Below are positions 24,101 to 34,883 of a DNA stretch of 64,000 nucleotides, in pieces; within the stretch, counting starts at the first letter, position 1, and each line of letters starts with the position of its first letter. A model generated the notes under the pieces. The model worked only from the letters and a program-made list of their open reading frames with translations, was not told the origin of the DNA and searched no databases. The stretch spans positions 80,001-144,000 of the forward strand of contig JACEEZ010018147.1 of assembly GCA_016584305.1 (NCBI GenBank), read 5' to 3'. Source of the stretch: Chionoecetes opilio (Eukaryota > Arthropoda > Malacostraca > Decapoda > Majidae). Position numbers and translations under genes: made by a program.

Positions 24101-24359
24101 CCCTTTTTGGGAAAAACTTTTCTGTTTCCCGCCCCCTTTTTTTCGGGGCCCCATTTTAACCTTTTTTAAATTTTTTTTTAATCCATCTCCAAGGAAAAAT
24201 GGGAAATTTTTTTTCCAATGGTCCCCCAAAAAGAGCAAAAAAAAAATATAAAAAAAAAAAACAAGAAAAAAAAAAAAAAAGGGGCCCCCTAACCCCCCCA
24301 AAAGAAGGGGGACTTTTTTTTAAAACAATCAAAAATAAACAATAGGAACTTCAACTCCT
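21146..24359. other. Homopolymer-dominated AT-rich DNA
   Basis: More than 3 kb consist mostly of runs of A, T, G or C, 3 to 15 bases long, in patterns such as ggggaaaaa and ttttaaaa. No gene, repeat family or motif is recognisable. Purine-rich and pyrimidine-rich stretches alternate. Such texture is unusual for real genomic DNA and fits an unpolished long-read consensus over an AT-rich or low-complexity locus. Confidence 0.5.
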
Positions 24360-24700
24360 TGTTAACAATAGGGGGAGGTTTTTAACTTTTTTTTTAATAT
24401 GTCATTGTAATAGTGCGGATAAGTTGTGGGTGCCCATAAAGATAAGCCATGCAAAATCTTAGATCAATAAAGTAATATTTACTATCGGCGCCGGTACTTT
24501 GAAAATCGGAAAAAATTGTGAAAAATTTCATTTTCTGCATTTTTTCACTATTTTGTAATATATACTGAAATTGACCTGGCTAATTTGTAATAGTCATAAA
24601 GACAATATATAATGTCTGTATTTCTTGCATAAAAAAAGTTACAACTGCTTGTCAATATCTACTATCGGCGCCGGTACGATGAAATTTCAGAAAAAGTCGC
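24360..24700 (+). repeat. Interspersed repeat with GGCGCCGGTAC core, copy 1
   Basis: About 260 bp (24,360-24,620) match 52,770-53,040 in reverse complement. Shared blocks include actttgaaa next to ggcgccggta, gcaaaatcttagatcaataa and cattgtaatagtgc. Within this copy the segment tactatcggcgccggtac occurs twice, at about 24,480 and 24,659, so a further part of the repeat is duplicated. Family unknown. Confidence 0.65.
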
Positions 24701-24797
24701 AATTTAAAAAAAACCAAGATCAACTATTAAAACATATCGATTTCCGTTTTATACTAGTTGATAAACAAAAATATGTATCTATTTATGTAGCCACTTA

Positions 24798-24832
24798 TGA
24801 TATATATATATAATAGTATATATATTATATAT

Positions 24833-24870
<38 letters not shown>

Positions 24871-24905
24871 CATAATATATATATATATATATATTATATA
24901 TATTA

Positions 24906-24990
<85 letters not shown>

Positions 24991-24997
24991 ATATATA

Positions 24998-25035
<38 letters not shown>

Positions 25036-25314
25036 TATATATATATAAAATATATATATATATATATAAAAATATATATATATATATATAAATAATATAT
25101 ATATATATATATAAATATAATATATATATAATAATATATAATATAATATAATATATATATATATTTAAAATATATATAATATATAATAATATCTATATCA
25201 TATATATATATATAATATATATATATATATATAGTATATATATACATATATATATATTATATATACATATATATATAGTATATATAATATATACATATTA
25301 TATATATATATTAT

Positions 25315-25377
<63 letters not shown>

Positions 25378-25392
25378 ATATATAGATATATA

Positions 25393-25439
<47 letters not shown>

Positions 25440-25452
25440 TAATATATATAAT
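24798..25452. repeat. Long (AT)n microsatellite
   Basis: About 650 bp of imperfect AT repeat lie directly beyond the 3' end of the Penelope-like element. Ile-Tyr open frames on the minus strand are artefacts. Confidence 0.95.
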
Positions 25453-25510
25453 TGATTTTCTTATTTGGTACATCTTGATGTTTCAGGGTGACAGAGACAC
25501 TCGTCATACT

Positions 25511-25560
25511 TGGGTTGTTTATGCGCAAACGTTTCGCCAAGGGCACTTGGCATCATCAGG
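25511..25560 (-). ncRNA. Hammerhead-ribozyme-like motif in Penelope 3' region
   Basis: Read on the minus strand, CTGATGA is followed after one base by a 6-bp stem GCCAAG/CTTGGC with loop TGCC, then GAAA, then a possible short hairpin GTTT-GCGCAT-AAAC. CUGAUGA, stem II and GAAA in this order are the conserved core of a hammerhead ribozyme, and Penelope-like elements are known to carry such ribozymes. The extra U after CUGAUGA and the lack of a clear UH cleavage site after stem III mean that activity is doubtful. Confidence 0.45.
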
Positions 25561-25689
25561 CTAAAAATAGTTAAAAATTTAATATATTGCAATGCTAAAA
25601 AGCGAACATCTAAAAAATTTATTCTAAGAAACAATAAAATATTCCTATATTGTCTAAAATTACTAACTAATAAATAAAATATAATTTGT

Positions 25690-26550
25690 ACTTAACGGAC
25701 CTTGGTGTTAATGCTGTCTGAGTTGGTAGAGGACTGAATGAACACTAGTTTCGTGGGTGACATTTCAGCTTGTGTGGGGCGATCGAACCGAGAGTCGGGC
25801 AATCGAAACAGTGGTAGTCATTTGAGTATATGTAGTTGGTGTGAAATGACTTGGTTATTAAGATCAGGGGACAAATGCTTGATGTGTATAGCTTCTAATA
25901 ATTTAGTGTCACTAGGGTAGTGTGCCTTGGATAGGATACTAAAGTCATTCATAGAAAAAGGGTGATCTAAATCATGTGAGTGTGAGCGGATTGCAGATTG
26001 CGAAGGTGAAGAAATGGGTCGACCAGTACGTGCAGAAATACCTTTATGCTCAGAAAGCCTAAGGGTTAGATTCCTTGTCGTCTCGCCGACGTATCTAGCG
26101 TTACAGCTAGAACATTTGAATTCGTAAATTATGTTAGAAATAAGGGCTTTAGGTATAGAGTCTTTATATTTGAAATGAGTTCTTAAGGTAAAAGAATTAG
26201 TAAAGATAAATTTAAATTTTGAGTTAGGAAGATGTGACTTAAGTAGATCATTGAGTTTTTTCCGAATGGTGTAACTGAGATGGCCGTAAAATGGGAGTTT
26301 AACATAGTGTGTGTCTAATATGGGTTCGGGTTCGTTCGACTCTGGGTTGAACTTTTTATCTAAGAACTTTGAGATGATTGTTTCAATTAATTTGAGGGGG
26401 TAGCCATTGTTTTGGAAAAAATTAGTAAGGAATTTGATCTCATTATCAAAGAAAAACCAATTAGATGAGAAACTATAGCATCTGTGTAGTAGGGTCTTAA
26501 TAGTATTGATTTTAAAAAGGTTAGGGATAAATAAAGCATATGAAGGGCAT
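25690..26550 (-). pseudogene. Penelope-like element linker and GIY-YIG endonuclease
   Basis: On the minus strand this part reads from a second FIPNLFKINTIK block into LLHRCYSFSSNWFFFDNE, a linker rich in charged residues, and then IYEFKCSSCNARYVGETTRN. The Tyr and Gly residues of that block, with the following RLSEHK, match the start of a GIY-YIG nuclease of the Penelope type, including the CxxC just before RYVGET. Further on IRSHSH matches the usual next motif. A stop near 25,870 interrupts the C-terminal tail. The domain would nick target DNA for integration. Confidence 0.8.
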
Positions 26551-26754
26551 CAAATTGAATTTGTGGGAGTTTTGGGAATGAATGTGTAAATTCATTGAAT
26601 TCGCGATATGATGAATGGGCAATAGTGGAGATGCCTTGAATTAAGTTATCCCACTCCGTAATAAGTGTTTTTTTAGCTTTATATTTAAGTGTATTAACAA
26701 GCTTCTCAAATGTAAAGTAGTGATTGACATAGTTGATATTAAATTTTGGTAAGG

Positions 26755-27680
26755 CTAAGACTTAATAGTATTGATTTTAAAAAGGTTAGGGATAAATGAA
26801 GCATATTGAGTTCCTAAGCCAGTGAAAGTAGGTTTTCTATAGACTGAGGTGGTAAGGTAATTATTTTTACGAGTAACTAGGATATCTAAAAATGGTAGTG
26901 ATGATTGTTTTTCAATTTCATATGTGAACTTAATATTTGGGTGCTGAGAATTAAGGTACTTCAGAAATAAGGGAATGTGCTCGGTATTTTTAAAAAGTAA
27001 AAAAGTGTCGTCTACATATCGTTTATAATAAAAAGGTTTAAAATGTTTAGGACAGTTAGACAGCCACATGTCCTCATGGTGACATAAAAAAGCATTAGCA
27101 AATGAAGGACCCAGGCACGATCCCATGGAAACACCATCAGTTTGGACATAAAGTTTTTTGTTAAAAATAAATGGAGAGTCTTTTATAGCTAAAGTTAATA
27201 AATCAGAGAATTGTTTTTTTGTGTAATTAAGAAAAATGGTAGCTTTATGAAATAAATTATCAGTGATTATTTCAATAGTCTCATCTAATGGAATATTTGT
27301 AAATAGTGATTGGATGTCAAAACTAGCCATTACCGCGTTGTTTACGTTAATTGTTTTTAATTCATGTGCAAATTCAAAGGAGTTCTTAATTGTGTGTTCA
27401 TTACTAGTTAATGGGTCAATTATCGGGACGAAGTATTTAGCTAGGTTATAGTTAAAGGTGCCTATAGTACTAAGAATAGGACGTAAGGGGTTACCTATTT
27501 TATGTGTTTTTGGTAATCCATAAAGGACACCAGGAGAAGAGCCACTAGGAAATATATAATGGAAAACATCTTTAGTAATGACTTTTGATTTAAGTAATGT
27601 TCTAAGGTAACGGATAAGTCTATCCTCCATTTTAGTGATGAAAGAAAATGTGTTGTCAGCGAGGACTTTAAATTTTGTTT
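26755..27680 (-). pseudogene. Penelope-like reverse transcriptase core
   Basis: A 291-codon open frame starting at 27,630 shows all core RT blocks of Penelope-like elements: LYGLPKTHK (residues 36-44), FDIQSLFTNIPLDETI (104-119), MGSCLGPSFANAF (169-181), YKRYVDDTFLLF with the catalytic YVDD (205-208), and SVYRKPTFTG near residue 265. The same frame continues upstream of the first Met as FKVLADNTFSFITK, so that Met is internal to the original protein. At the 3' end the frame runs through FIPNLFKINTIK and then stops where the misplaced segment begins. RT acts in target-primed copying of the element RNA. The active-site residues look intact, but the protein is truncated at both ends. Confidence 0.85.
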
Positions 27681-27721
27681 AGCCCCAACACCTCAGCCAA
27701 TCCCGCGTGCGTTCGGGTTTA

Positions 27722-27967
27722 TGGAACTGTCGCCGATGGGAATTCTCGCCGAAGCATCAACCTAGAATTCTCGCCGACGTGGAAATTTTAACCTAACCTG
27801 GACATTGGCACCTAACCTAACCTAACTGATCAAGGTATTTCTGGTAATTCATCCCTGAATGCAGAAACACGGGTAAAACCTGATGAAATGTATATATTGT
27901 GTCCTGTAATATCAAGAATTGGAGCACTCGACGACGGCGGCGAGAGTTCCGATCGGCGACAGTTCCA
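27722..27967. mobile_element. Small inverted-repeat element with 29-bp arms
   Basis: The arms at 27,722-27,750 and 27,939-27,967 are inverted copies of TGGAACTGTCGCCGATSG followed by GAAYTCTCGCC, differing at two positions. The roughly 190 bp between them are AACCT-rich and non-coding. This is the structure of a MITE. No clear target duplication was seen. It lies just upstream of the truncated 5' end of the Penelope-like element. Confidence 0.6.
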
Positions 27968-28754
27968 GTTACCTCTTTACCTTGGAGTGAAGAGGCCCCA
28001 CCTTCGCCAACTTAACGTGCGGCGAGTATAATAGTACGTACGGTAGCTGACATGCGCATACTAGACCTGTGTACTCACACCTGACGACCTAGGAGCGGCC
28101 GCATATCAGTGGGTGTGAAGAGATAAATCATGTATCTGAGTGTCTCCTGATTGGCTATCTGTCATTGTGGTGTTCAGTGAGGGATAAGAAGGATGTAGCG
28201 CCTGGCAACTACCACCACCACCACGCCCCCTCTTGACTCTTAACCCCCTGAAGCCTAGAACGTAATTTCCATTGTAATTTGGGTACCACTAGACGATTTT
28301 TAGTGAATATAAGCAATGTTTTATAGATATGACCTGTTTAGTATCCTTGGCCACTAACTAATTTGGTATATTTAGTCACTTTTCCTAATGTCATGGCTCG
28401 ACAACATGGGATTTTTTATAGCAAATGAAAGATCTGGGCGTGAAGGGGTTAAACATTAGCTGCTTTCCTGTAATACTAATAGATGAATGATACTAATATA
28501 GATGATTAATTAGTTATGATCAATAAATACTAATACAGACATCTACCTGGTGACCTATTGAGTCTTATATGATGTACGGCATAACACACACATACATACA
28601 CACACACACACTGACAAACGAAGCAATACCTATACTACCTTTCCTTCCTTTCATCCTAACCCACCTCTTCCTTCTAACCTCTAACCTCTTCTATCCTCGC
28701 TCCCCCCATCCATCTCTTCACCCAACCAGAAAAACACCAAATAACAGCATTTAA
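27968..28754. other. Unassigned
   Basis: No coding region or known repeat was recognised. The stretch holds a GC-richer part (27,990-28,240) and an AT-rich part with a few CA repeats near 28,588-28,612. Confidence 0.4.
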
Positions 28755-28790
28755 ACACACACACACACACACACACACACACCACACACA

Positions 28791-28878
<88 letters not shown>
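28755..28878. repeat. (AC)n and (AGAT)n compound microsatellite at the LINE-B 3' end
   Basis: (AC)n with CC interruptions (28,755-28,842) is followed by nine AGAT units (28,843-28,878). Read on the minus strand, LINE-B ends ...CAATAAATATC(TATC)n, so the tetranucleotide repeat is probably its 3' tail and the AATAAA just before it could be its polyadenylation signal. Confidence 0.75.
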
Positions 28879-28879
<1 letters not shown>

Positions 28880-29139
28880 TTTATTGACCACAGCTTTATA
28901 CATAAATTACACATAATATCATTAATGAATAGACAAAACACTCAATGTCCAAAAAATGAAACATTCCCACAAATTTTGAGTAACAAACTGTAGTCCAACA
29001 AAAAATAATTACTAAAACTACTACTACTACGATAAACTACTAAACACATAAAATTCAACAAGCAGCCAGCTTGATCTACGTCCCTATGAAAGACAAAAAA
29101 AAATGAAATAAACTATTAACGGAAAAGAATATGCATTTC
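28879..29139 (-). other. LINE-B 3' untranslated region
   Basis: Non-coding stretch between the C-terminal coding part of LINE-B and its tetranucleotide tail. Nothing else was recognised. Confidence 0.5.
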
Positions 29140-29802
29140 TTAAGTATAACTATTTAAAACTTCATGAATAATTTTGCATGTTACTACATCACTGAAATTA
29201 GAGAATACGTCATGAACAGTATTAAATCTGTAAAGGTTTCTAATGTGTTGTGTTATGGGGCACACCTCTACCACATGTTGTTCTGTTTGTATGTCACCAC
29301 ATACACACAGGCGCTCCTCGAGAGGAAGGCGACCACGTCCGCGCCTGTTCCAGCGTCCCGTTTCCATTACTAAACTATGACCACAGACTCGAAAACGTGT
29401 AAACGACATCCTATGTAGATCGTTAATTACATGTTTCTTTTCATAAATGTCATGTACTTTAAATTCAGGGTTAATTGTTTTATATACATTGCATCTTGTT
29501 GCCTCAGAGTTAGCAATTGTATTATGTAGCTACATTATACAACATAGAGGACATGTGAGGGACATTATTGTGTGTCATGTGGGCCACAAGTTTTCCAACC
29601 GGGGTATTTAAAGACATAACATACTTAAGAGCGAAAGACAAAGGGTCATCGTTCATGTTACGTCTCTCTGACCACATACTATGATAAAACTTGTGTTGTT
29701 TGTGTCTTAGAAGGTCAGGCAGCGAGGGGTATCCTAACTCAGCATAACATACATTATTGGTAGTGGCTCTCCTTACCCCTAACAACTCCTTCATGGCCCA
29801 AT
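29140..29802 (-). pseudogene. LINE-B C-terminal region with Cys/His motif
   Basis: The first part (29,802-29,522) reads NWAMKELLGVR, then NVCYAELGYPSLPDLL and QHKFYHSMWSER. It continues the RT protein whose previous residue block, KPIIKLYN, ends at 40,907. A frameshift near 29,530 moves to the frame that reads through FRVCGHSLVMETGRWNRRG and then the motif C-x-C-x7-H-x4-C (RLCVCG to EVCP). That is the zinc-knuckle-like tail found at the end of many LINE RTs. The frame ends at 29,140. The N-terminal join is interrupted only by the ISL2EU transposon. Confidence 0.82.
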
Positions 29803-29828
29803 TCGACTTATCACTTTTAGCAGTTCAC
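29803..29828 (+). repeat. ISL2EU left terminal inverted repeat
   Basis: Begins TCGACTTATCAC, identical to the inverse of the right end. The next 14 bp differ at three positions. Confidence 0.85.
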
Positions 29829-30902
29829 CTCAGTTTTCGCTAGGTGGCCATAGTGTCGTCTCTCAGAAATGGGGACAAGGCGCTTTAAAGTAATCAGTTA
29901 GGCATTTTTATTGTTTTGTTTATCAGCTGATGCATTACTTCAATGAAGTTTTTAGTATCCAATGTATATCATAATATGCATACTCTAATATTAATAAAAG
30001 AATTTCATCGTTGAGTGAAAAAAAAAAAAATTGAAGGATATTTAACAAATACCAATAGTGAGGCCTGTTACAATGTTAAAACAGTCAGTTCTTACAGACA
30101 TGCCAATGAAATTCAACAAGAGACTATATGAAGCCAACTCATGAAAGGAAAACACATGTCATTGTCTATAACTATTGAAATAATGGCATACATTATGAAC
30201 AGGTGGCATCCTTACGCCGCAGCCTGTCACGTTGCCAGGCGCACGATTATCAGTTTAAGCTGTGCGAGCGGTCCGTAAACAATAACATACAGGCACGTCA
30301 CGATGACTGTGTTTGTATGTGCTGTGGCAGACTGCAAGTCTGATTCAAGAAAAAAAGTAGAGAAACATCCATGTATGGTTGAAGTCAAAGGCTGGGTGAA
30401 ATTTCCGTCAGCAAAGAAAGAACCACAACGAAGAAAGTTATGGGAAGATAGATGTCGACGTAGTCACGGTAGTGGAGGCTGGAAGGCTACAAGATTTCAT
30501 GCTATCTGTTCCAGGCATTTCATTAACTGGATTGGAAATGGCCCATCCTCTTCGCATCCTGATCCAAAACAGTTTGCCTACAATGACTGGGGTAAGAAAC
30601 TCTCATATAAAAGGCCATCAAATACCTGGCAAATAAATAATGTTCAAGTAACAGGTGGCAGTGATCTAGTTGTCCTGCTACTGCTTATGCCCTACCGCAA
30701 AGAAGCTGTGGTTTGAAGTCATCATCAGTGAAAATGGAGATGAAGTTGGCCCACATTACAGTATGCAACAGTTATCATCTTTAAAAGGTAAGACATTATT
30801 GTGAATGAGGTGGAAGTATGAATTAATTAGGGTAAACAGGTCCCTTAGCTCCACACCCCCGATGATCATTTAATTGTGGTATTACTCTCACCAAACAGGT
30901 TA

Positions 30903-31195
30903 TAATGGACGAGAGTTTCGCGGTCGTTTTCAGAGACGCCAAATATTATTTCTTGGCTTACAATAGGTGCTTGTTGTAATGGAGATAGTTTTATTTTGCG
31001 AAAAAAAAGTATACTTTGTGGTTAAGATTTAATGGTTAGATTTCATTAAAACCTATAAGGTTAGGTTAAGTTTAATTTTTTTTTTCTTTTTTTTTTTCGC
31101 AAAATAAAAAAAGCACCATTAGAACAAGCACCTATTGTAGGCCAAGAAAAAATAGTTGGTGTCTCTGAAAACGACCGCGAAACTCTCGTCCATTA
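30903..31195. mobile_element. MITE with TAATGGACGAG ends, copy 1
   Basis: Arms of about 70 bp are inverted copies starting TAATGGACGAGAGTTTCGCG, with few mismatches. They enclose an AT-rich centre holding one AACCTATAAGGTTAGGTT unit. TTA flanks both sides (30,900-30,902 and 31,196-31,198), which fits a Harbinger-type target duplication. It sits in the first intron of the ISL2EU transposase gene. A second copy lies at 62,520-62,930. Confidence 0.75.
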
Positions 31196-32153
31196 TTACC
31201 ACCAAACATTCTATCATGATCAACTCACCAAACACGACACATGCTACTTTCAAAAAATGTTAATCAAATTTTCTTACTTTTCCTAATGGTGAGGGGCAAA
31301 CATACAGTTTGCTCTGAGTACACAGTGAGGGGCATAGAGCTAAAGTACGTATCTATTTACAGAATACGTTAACCTAACCATATTTCGTGCTAACTTAATT
31401 ATTGTGTCTCTTTATGATATCTGTTGATGGCCATGGGAGGAGCCAGGCTGAGGTTGTTGACCTAATTCGAGTAAACAGTTTCATCTGCAGCAGCCAAGAG
31501 CTGTCCCCCATAAAAGCCAATATCAGGCCTCGCTTGTTCGATTTTCAGTAAAAAATGTGATTTACAATATGGTTACACATTTACTGAACCCAATTATGAG
31601 GTTAGATTACAAGCAAAATGTATATTAAGGAGAAATGGATGGGTTAGTTTTAATATTTTGTTAAGCATCGTAACCAATATATGTAAGCTAACAGTGGAAA
31701 AATAGGTTATATAACTATGCAATGATTCTATGTTTCAGCAACACTTGACCTACACCCAGATGCTGATGATGTCCTACCTAAAGAACCAGCAGGTGAAGTC
31801 ATCATCATTGAAACTAGAGATGAAGTTGCCCTCATAACATACGTATGCAACAGTCATCATTTAAAACAGGTAAAAAACTATTGTGCATGAGGTGGAAGGA
31901 TAAGGTAAAGAGTACTTGTGTGAAAGGTATAGGCCAAGCGCTAGAACAAGAAAGAAGGGAATGTCTGGATAGAGAGAGGTGGAGCTCTGCTGTGGCCATC
32001 CCCTTGGGGACGCTCCCGGAGGGAGCGAGGCGTCAGAGATACCTAGATAGATAGAGGGTATATATGCATTAATTATAGTTATGTCAATATTCGCAAAAAA
32101 AAAGAACAAACAGTTGATGGTTTTCATGCAATACTCGCATAACAAAATTTTAA

Positions 32154-32360
32154 GGCCCGTAATCAAGAGTCATGATGAAGTCCAGCGACGAGCGACCGAA
32201 CGACTGAGGTATAGTACCATAAAAGGGATATTTTTCATGAACGAAGAGCTGTGACGAAAGTCGTCGCTGCTCTTTGTTCTGAAAATATCCCTTTTATGGT
32301 ACTCTTCCTCAGGCGATCGTCGTTCGTCGCTCGACATTCATCATGACTCTTGAATCGGCC
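32154..32360. mobile_element. Foldback MITE with GGCC(C)G ends, copy 1
   Basis: The two halves are near-perfect inverted copies around a short centre at about 32,255. The outer ends read GGCCCGTAATCAAGAGTCAT and, inverted, GGCCGATTCAAGAGTCATGA. Flanks are TAA on both sides (32,151-32,153 and 32,361-32,363), as for Harbinger-type MITEs. Copy 2 is at 35,402-35,680. It lies in an intron of the transposase gene. Confidence 0.78.
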
Positions 32361-34389
32361 TAAGACTCCCCCAGTTTCTAATAGTTCAGAGGACGACTCT
32401 GACGAGCCAACAAGAACGCATCATGCACGTTTTTAGCTAGTTATGTTAGGTCTGTATGTCTAAATGTATTTCAGGGATCCTATGAGTTCATTTACAAGAA
32501 AGTGTAATTAACAAATTAATATGGTACTTGGCAACTCGGAAAGGTTATGCAAATTGTAACAAAGTAATGGAATCCTATGAGGAAAATTATTGTAAATTTG
32601 TACTATCACAGGAAAAAAAGAAAATTGTACAAACAAATTGTACACGACAGGTTTTATAACTATGCAACTCCTATTTATTTCAGCAATACCTGAAGCACAC
32701 CCAGACCACACCTATCCCTGCAGCTCCCATAAAACTACAAACTCTGGTGAACCAGTAGATGTTGGGACGCAGATGAGTCAGCCTGTCAGTCATGCTGAAA
32801 CCAAAACGCATAAAACGGTAGGTTATTTGCTTTGAACTCCATTTTGTATGATTTCAAACATATTGGAAGAAAGTTAAGTGGTTATGGAATGAAAGCAGGT
32901 TCAGAAGGAGTGACTGCAGAATATATGAAATAAATTGCTGTGGAGGTGGATAGGTTGAGTTGTATATGTGGTATAAGAAGCTTTGATAGTGAGAAACTAC
33001 GTGAGGGAGATATGTTCAGGAGTTATGCATTATAACCCTTCTTCAGGCCTTATGTGTCACCTCTTTAGTTCTATAACACATCCTTTCTAGCTCAACACTG
33101 GCTACCAGGTATTTACTTCCATCTTGCCACAATCTTCTCTTCTCTTGTACTGAAACACTGACATTATTATTACATTATCTTATCCCATAACTTTATTTTT
33201 CTTGTTTTTCAGTTTTTCCATGCCAATGCAGCTAAGAAGAACAAGATGCTTCGTGAGGCATTCAAGGAGAAAGTTCTGCAGAGTGATAAGTCTGTTAGAA
33301 AGTATACTGGTTTTTTATCGAAAAATATACTGAATGGCATATTTAAGATAATTCGAAGAAAGTGGTAAAGATTAATATTGGAAAGGCCTAAGCAATTCAA
33401 TAATAGTCAAAACAGAGCAGCCGAGGTAAATCAAAGAGAAGTTCTGTATTTGATGAATTCCTTATAACTGTCATATATATTAGAGAAGCCATGGAAATGG
33501 AGGTCCTTGCTGACCTGTTTGGGGTTAGCCAAAGTCATGTTAGCTGTGTAATAACAACATGGATAAACATATTGTATGATATCTTCAAAAGATGGCTCAA
33601 GTATCCAACAGCTGAAAATGTAAGGAAAAATCTTCCTGAGAACTATCCATCTAAGTATAGCGATACAAGAGTTATATTAGACTGTACAGAGTTCTTCACA
33701 GTTAAACCAAAAAATTGCACTGCACAAGCTGCAACATATTCTAATTATAAGCACCACAATACTGTCAAACTTTTGGTAGGAATCACACCAACAGGCTTGA
33801 TTTCCTTTGTTTCGAATGTGTATGGAGGCTGTACTTCTGATAGGTATATGTTTGAAAAAGAGTTTCTGGATAAAGTTGAACCTGGGGATGCCCTAATGGT
33901 TGATCGTGGCTTCAATATTGCTGACTTGTTACTTGCAAAAAAAGCAAAGTATCACACATGCCTCCGTTTACCAGAAAGAAGGATGAAAGTGGTCGTAGGA
34001 TATTAAATCAAAGTGAAATTTCTAAAACAAGGGATATTGCATCACTACGCATTCATGTCGAACGAGCCATAGAACGCATGAAAAATTACAAATTGTTGTC
34101 ACGAACAATAGATATGAAGTTGTGGCACTTACTAGACCAAATTATGGTCATAGTAGCAGTGATGTGCAACATGGAGCCTCCTCTACTGAATGAGTAATGG
34201 TGTTCACAAACTGAATGCCTCAAACTTACTCTGCCCCATGCCATATGAAAAAGTCATCTTTCCCAAAACATATAATCTAATGTGATCCTATTTGAAGTCC
34301 CCTTCCCTGCATCCCCTTTGTGTTCATTCAGGCAAGTGTTTAAGTGTTTTGTTGTCTGTGCCACTTTTAAATTTATTTTGGCCTCTTTC

Positions 34390-34530
34390 TGAATGAAGAC
34401 TTGCATAAGGGAGTTGGACAGAATAAGGGTGCGCAAGTGTAGAAAGTCTTGTGCAGTGGGGCTGCTGGAAGAGGGGAAGCATGCAGTTAGCAAGTTCAGG
34501 AGAGCAGCAAGAGTGAAAGTTATGAAATGA
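34390..34530 (-). repeat. Jockey-like LINE-C C-terminal fragment, copy 3
   Basis: On the minus strand it reads SPELANCMLPLFQQPHCTRL and LSTLAHPYSVQL, the same protein tail as the copies at 5,055 and 6,630. It has been inserted just beyond the end of the ISL2EU transposase frame. Confidence 0.7.
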
Positions 34531-34883
34531 GAGTTTGAGAGGCGAATGAGAGACTGTTTGCCCCAGCAATGATATAGATTGAAAAATCCAATAACAGAAA
34601 TTAAGGTAGTACAGTATCAGTAATATAGATTCTTGAATCAAACCTATTTTTTTACCAAGAGCTATTTCGCTATACAAAAATTCGTTAGACGTAGAAACAT
34701 CCACGGTTGAACTAAACTGTTTGTATCTTCGCAACTTCCCTGTACTATGAAGAAGTAAAAGGCACCAAAAGTAATTTTGTTTTCTTTAATAAACATTATA
34801 AATATATAATGTATACATCTACTTAGCTCTGATGAGTGGAATTGACATACTTATAACTACAACCACCATCTTTTCACTTCCAT

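Larger units (their letters stand above)
25456..27690 (-). mobile_element. Penelope-like element with GIY-YIG endonuclease, rearranged
   Basis: The minus strand carries, in order, a Penelope-type RT core (27,680-26,755), a misplaced 5' segment of the same family (26,760-26,550), the RT C-terminal part and linker (26,548-26,150), a GIY-YIG nuclease domain (26,145-25,690) and a 3' region with a hammerhead-like motif (25,560-25,511). GIY-YIG is the endonuclease typical of Penelope-like elements. The 5' end is cut off near 27,690. The order suggests two partial copies joined head to tail, an arrangement known for this class. Confidence 0.82.
30303..34197 (+). pseudogene. ISL2EU transposase with THAP and DDE_Tnp_4 domains
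   Basis: The first exon starts with ATG at 30,303 and encodes a THAP-like zinc finger: CAVADC, then FPSAKKEPQRRKLWEDRCRR, then HAICSRHF. Splice-like borders follow: donor at 30,788, exon 31,739-31,869, exon 32,684-32,817, and acceptor before 33,213. The catalytic part includes DEFLITVIYIREAMEMEVLA, DLFGVSQSHVS, DCTEF, YGGCTSD, VDRGF and IHVERAIERMKNY, which match the DDE_Tnp_4 family in order. It reads from 33,450 to 34,197. It is broken by stops near 33,367-33,440 and by a one-base shift near 33,955, where the PPFTRKK block changes frame. The enzyme would cut and paste the element at AT sites in the nucleus. A LINE scrap lies just after its end. Confidence 0.83.
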
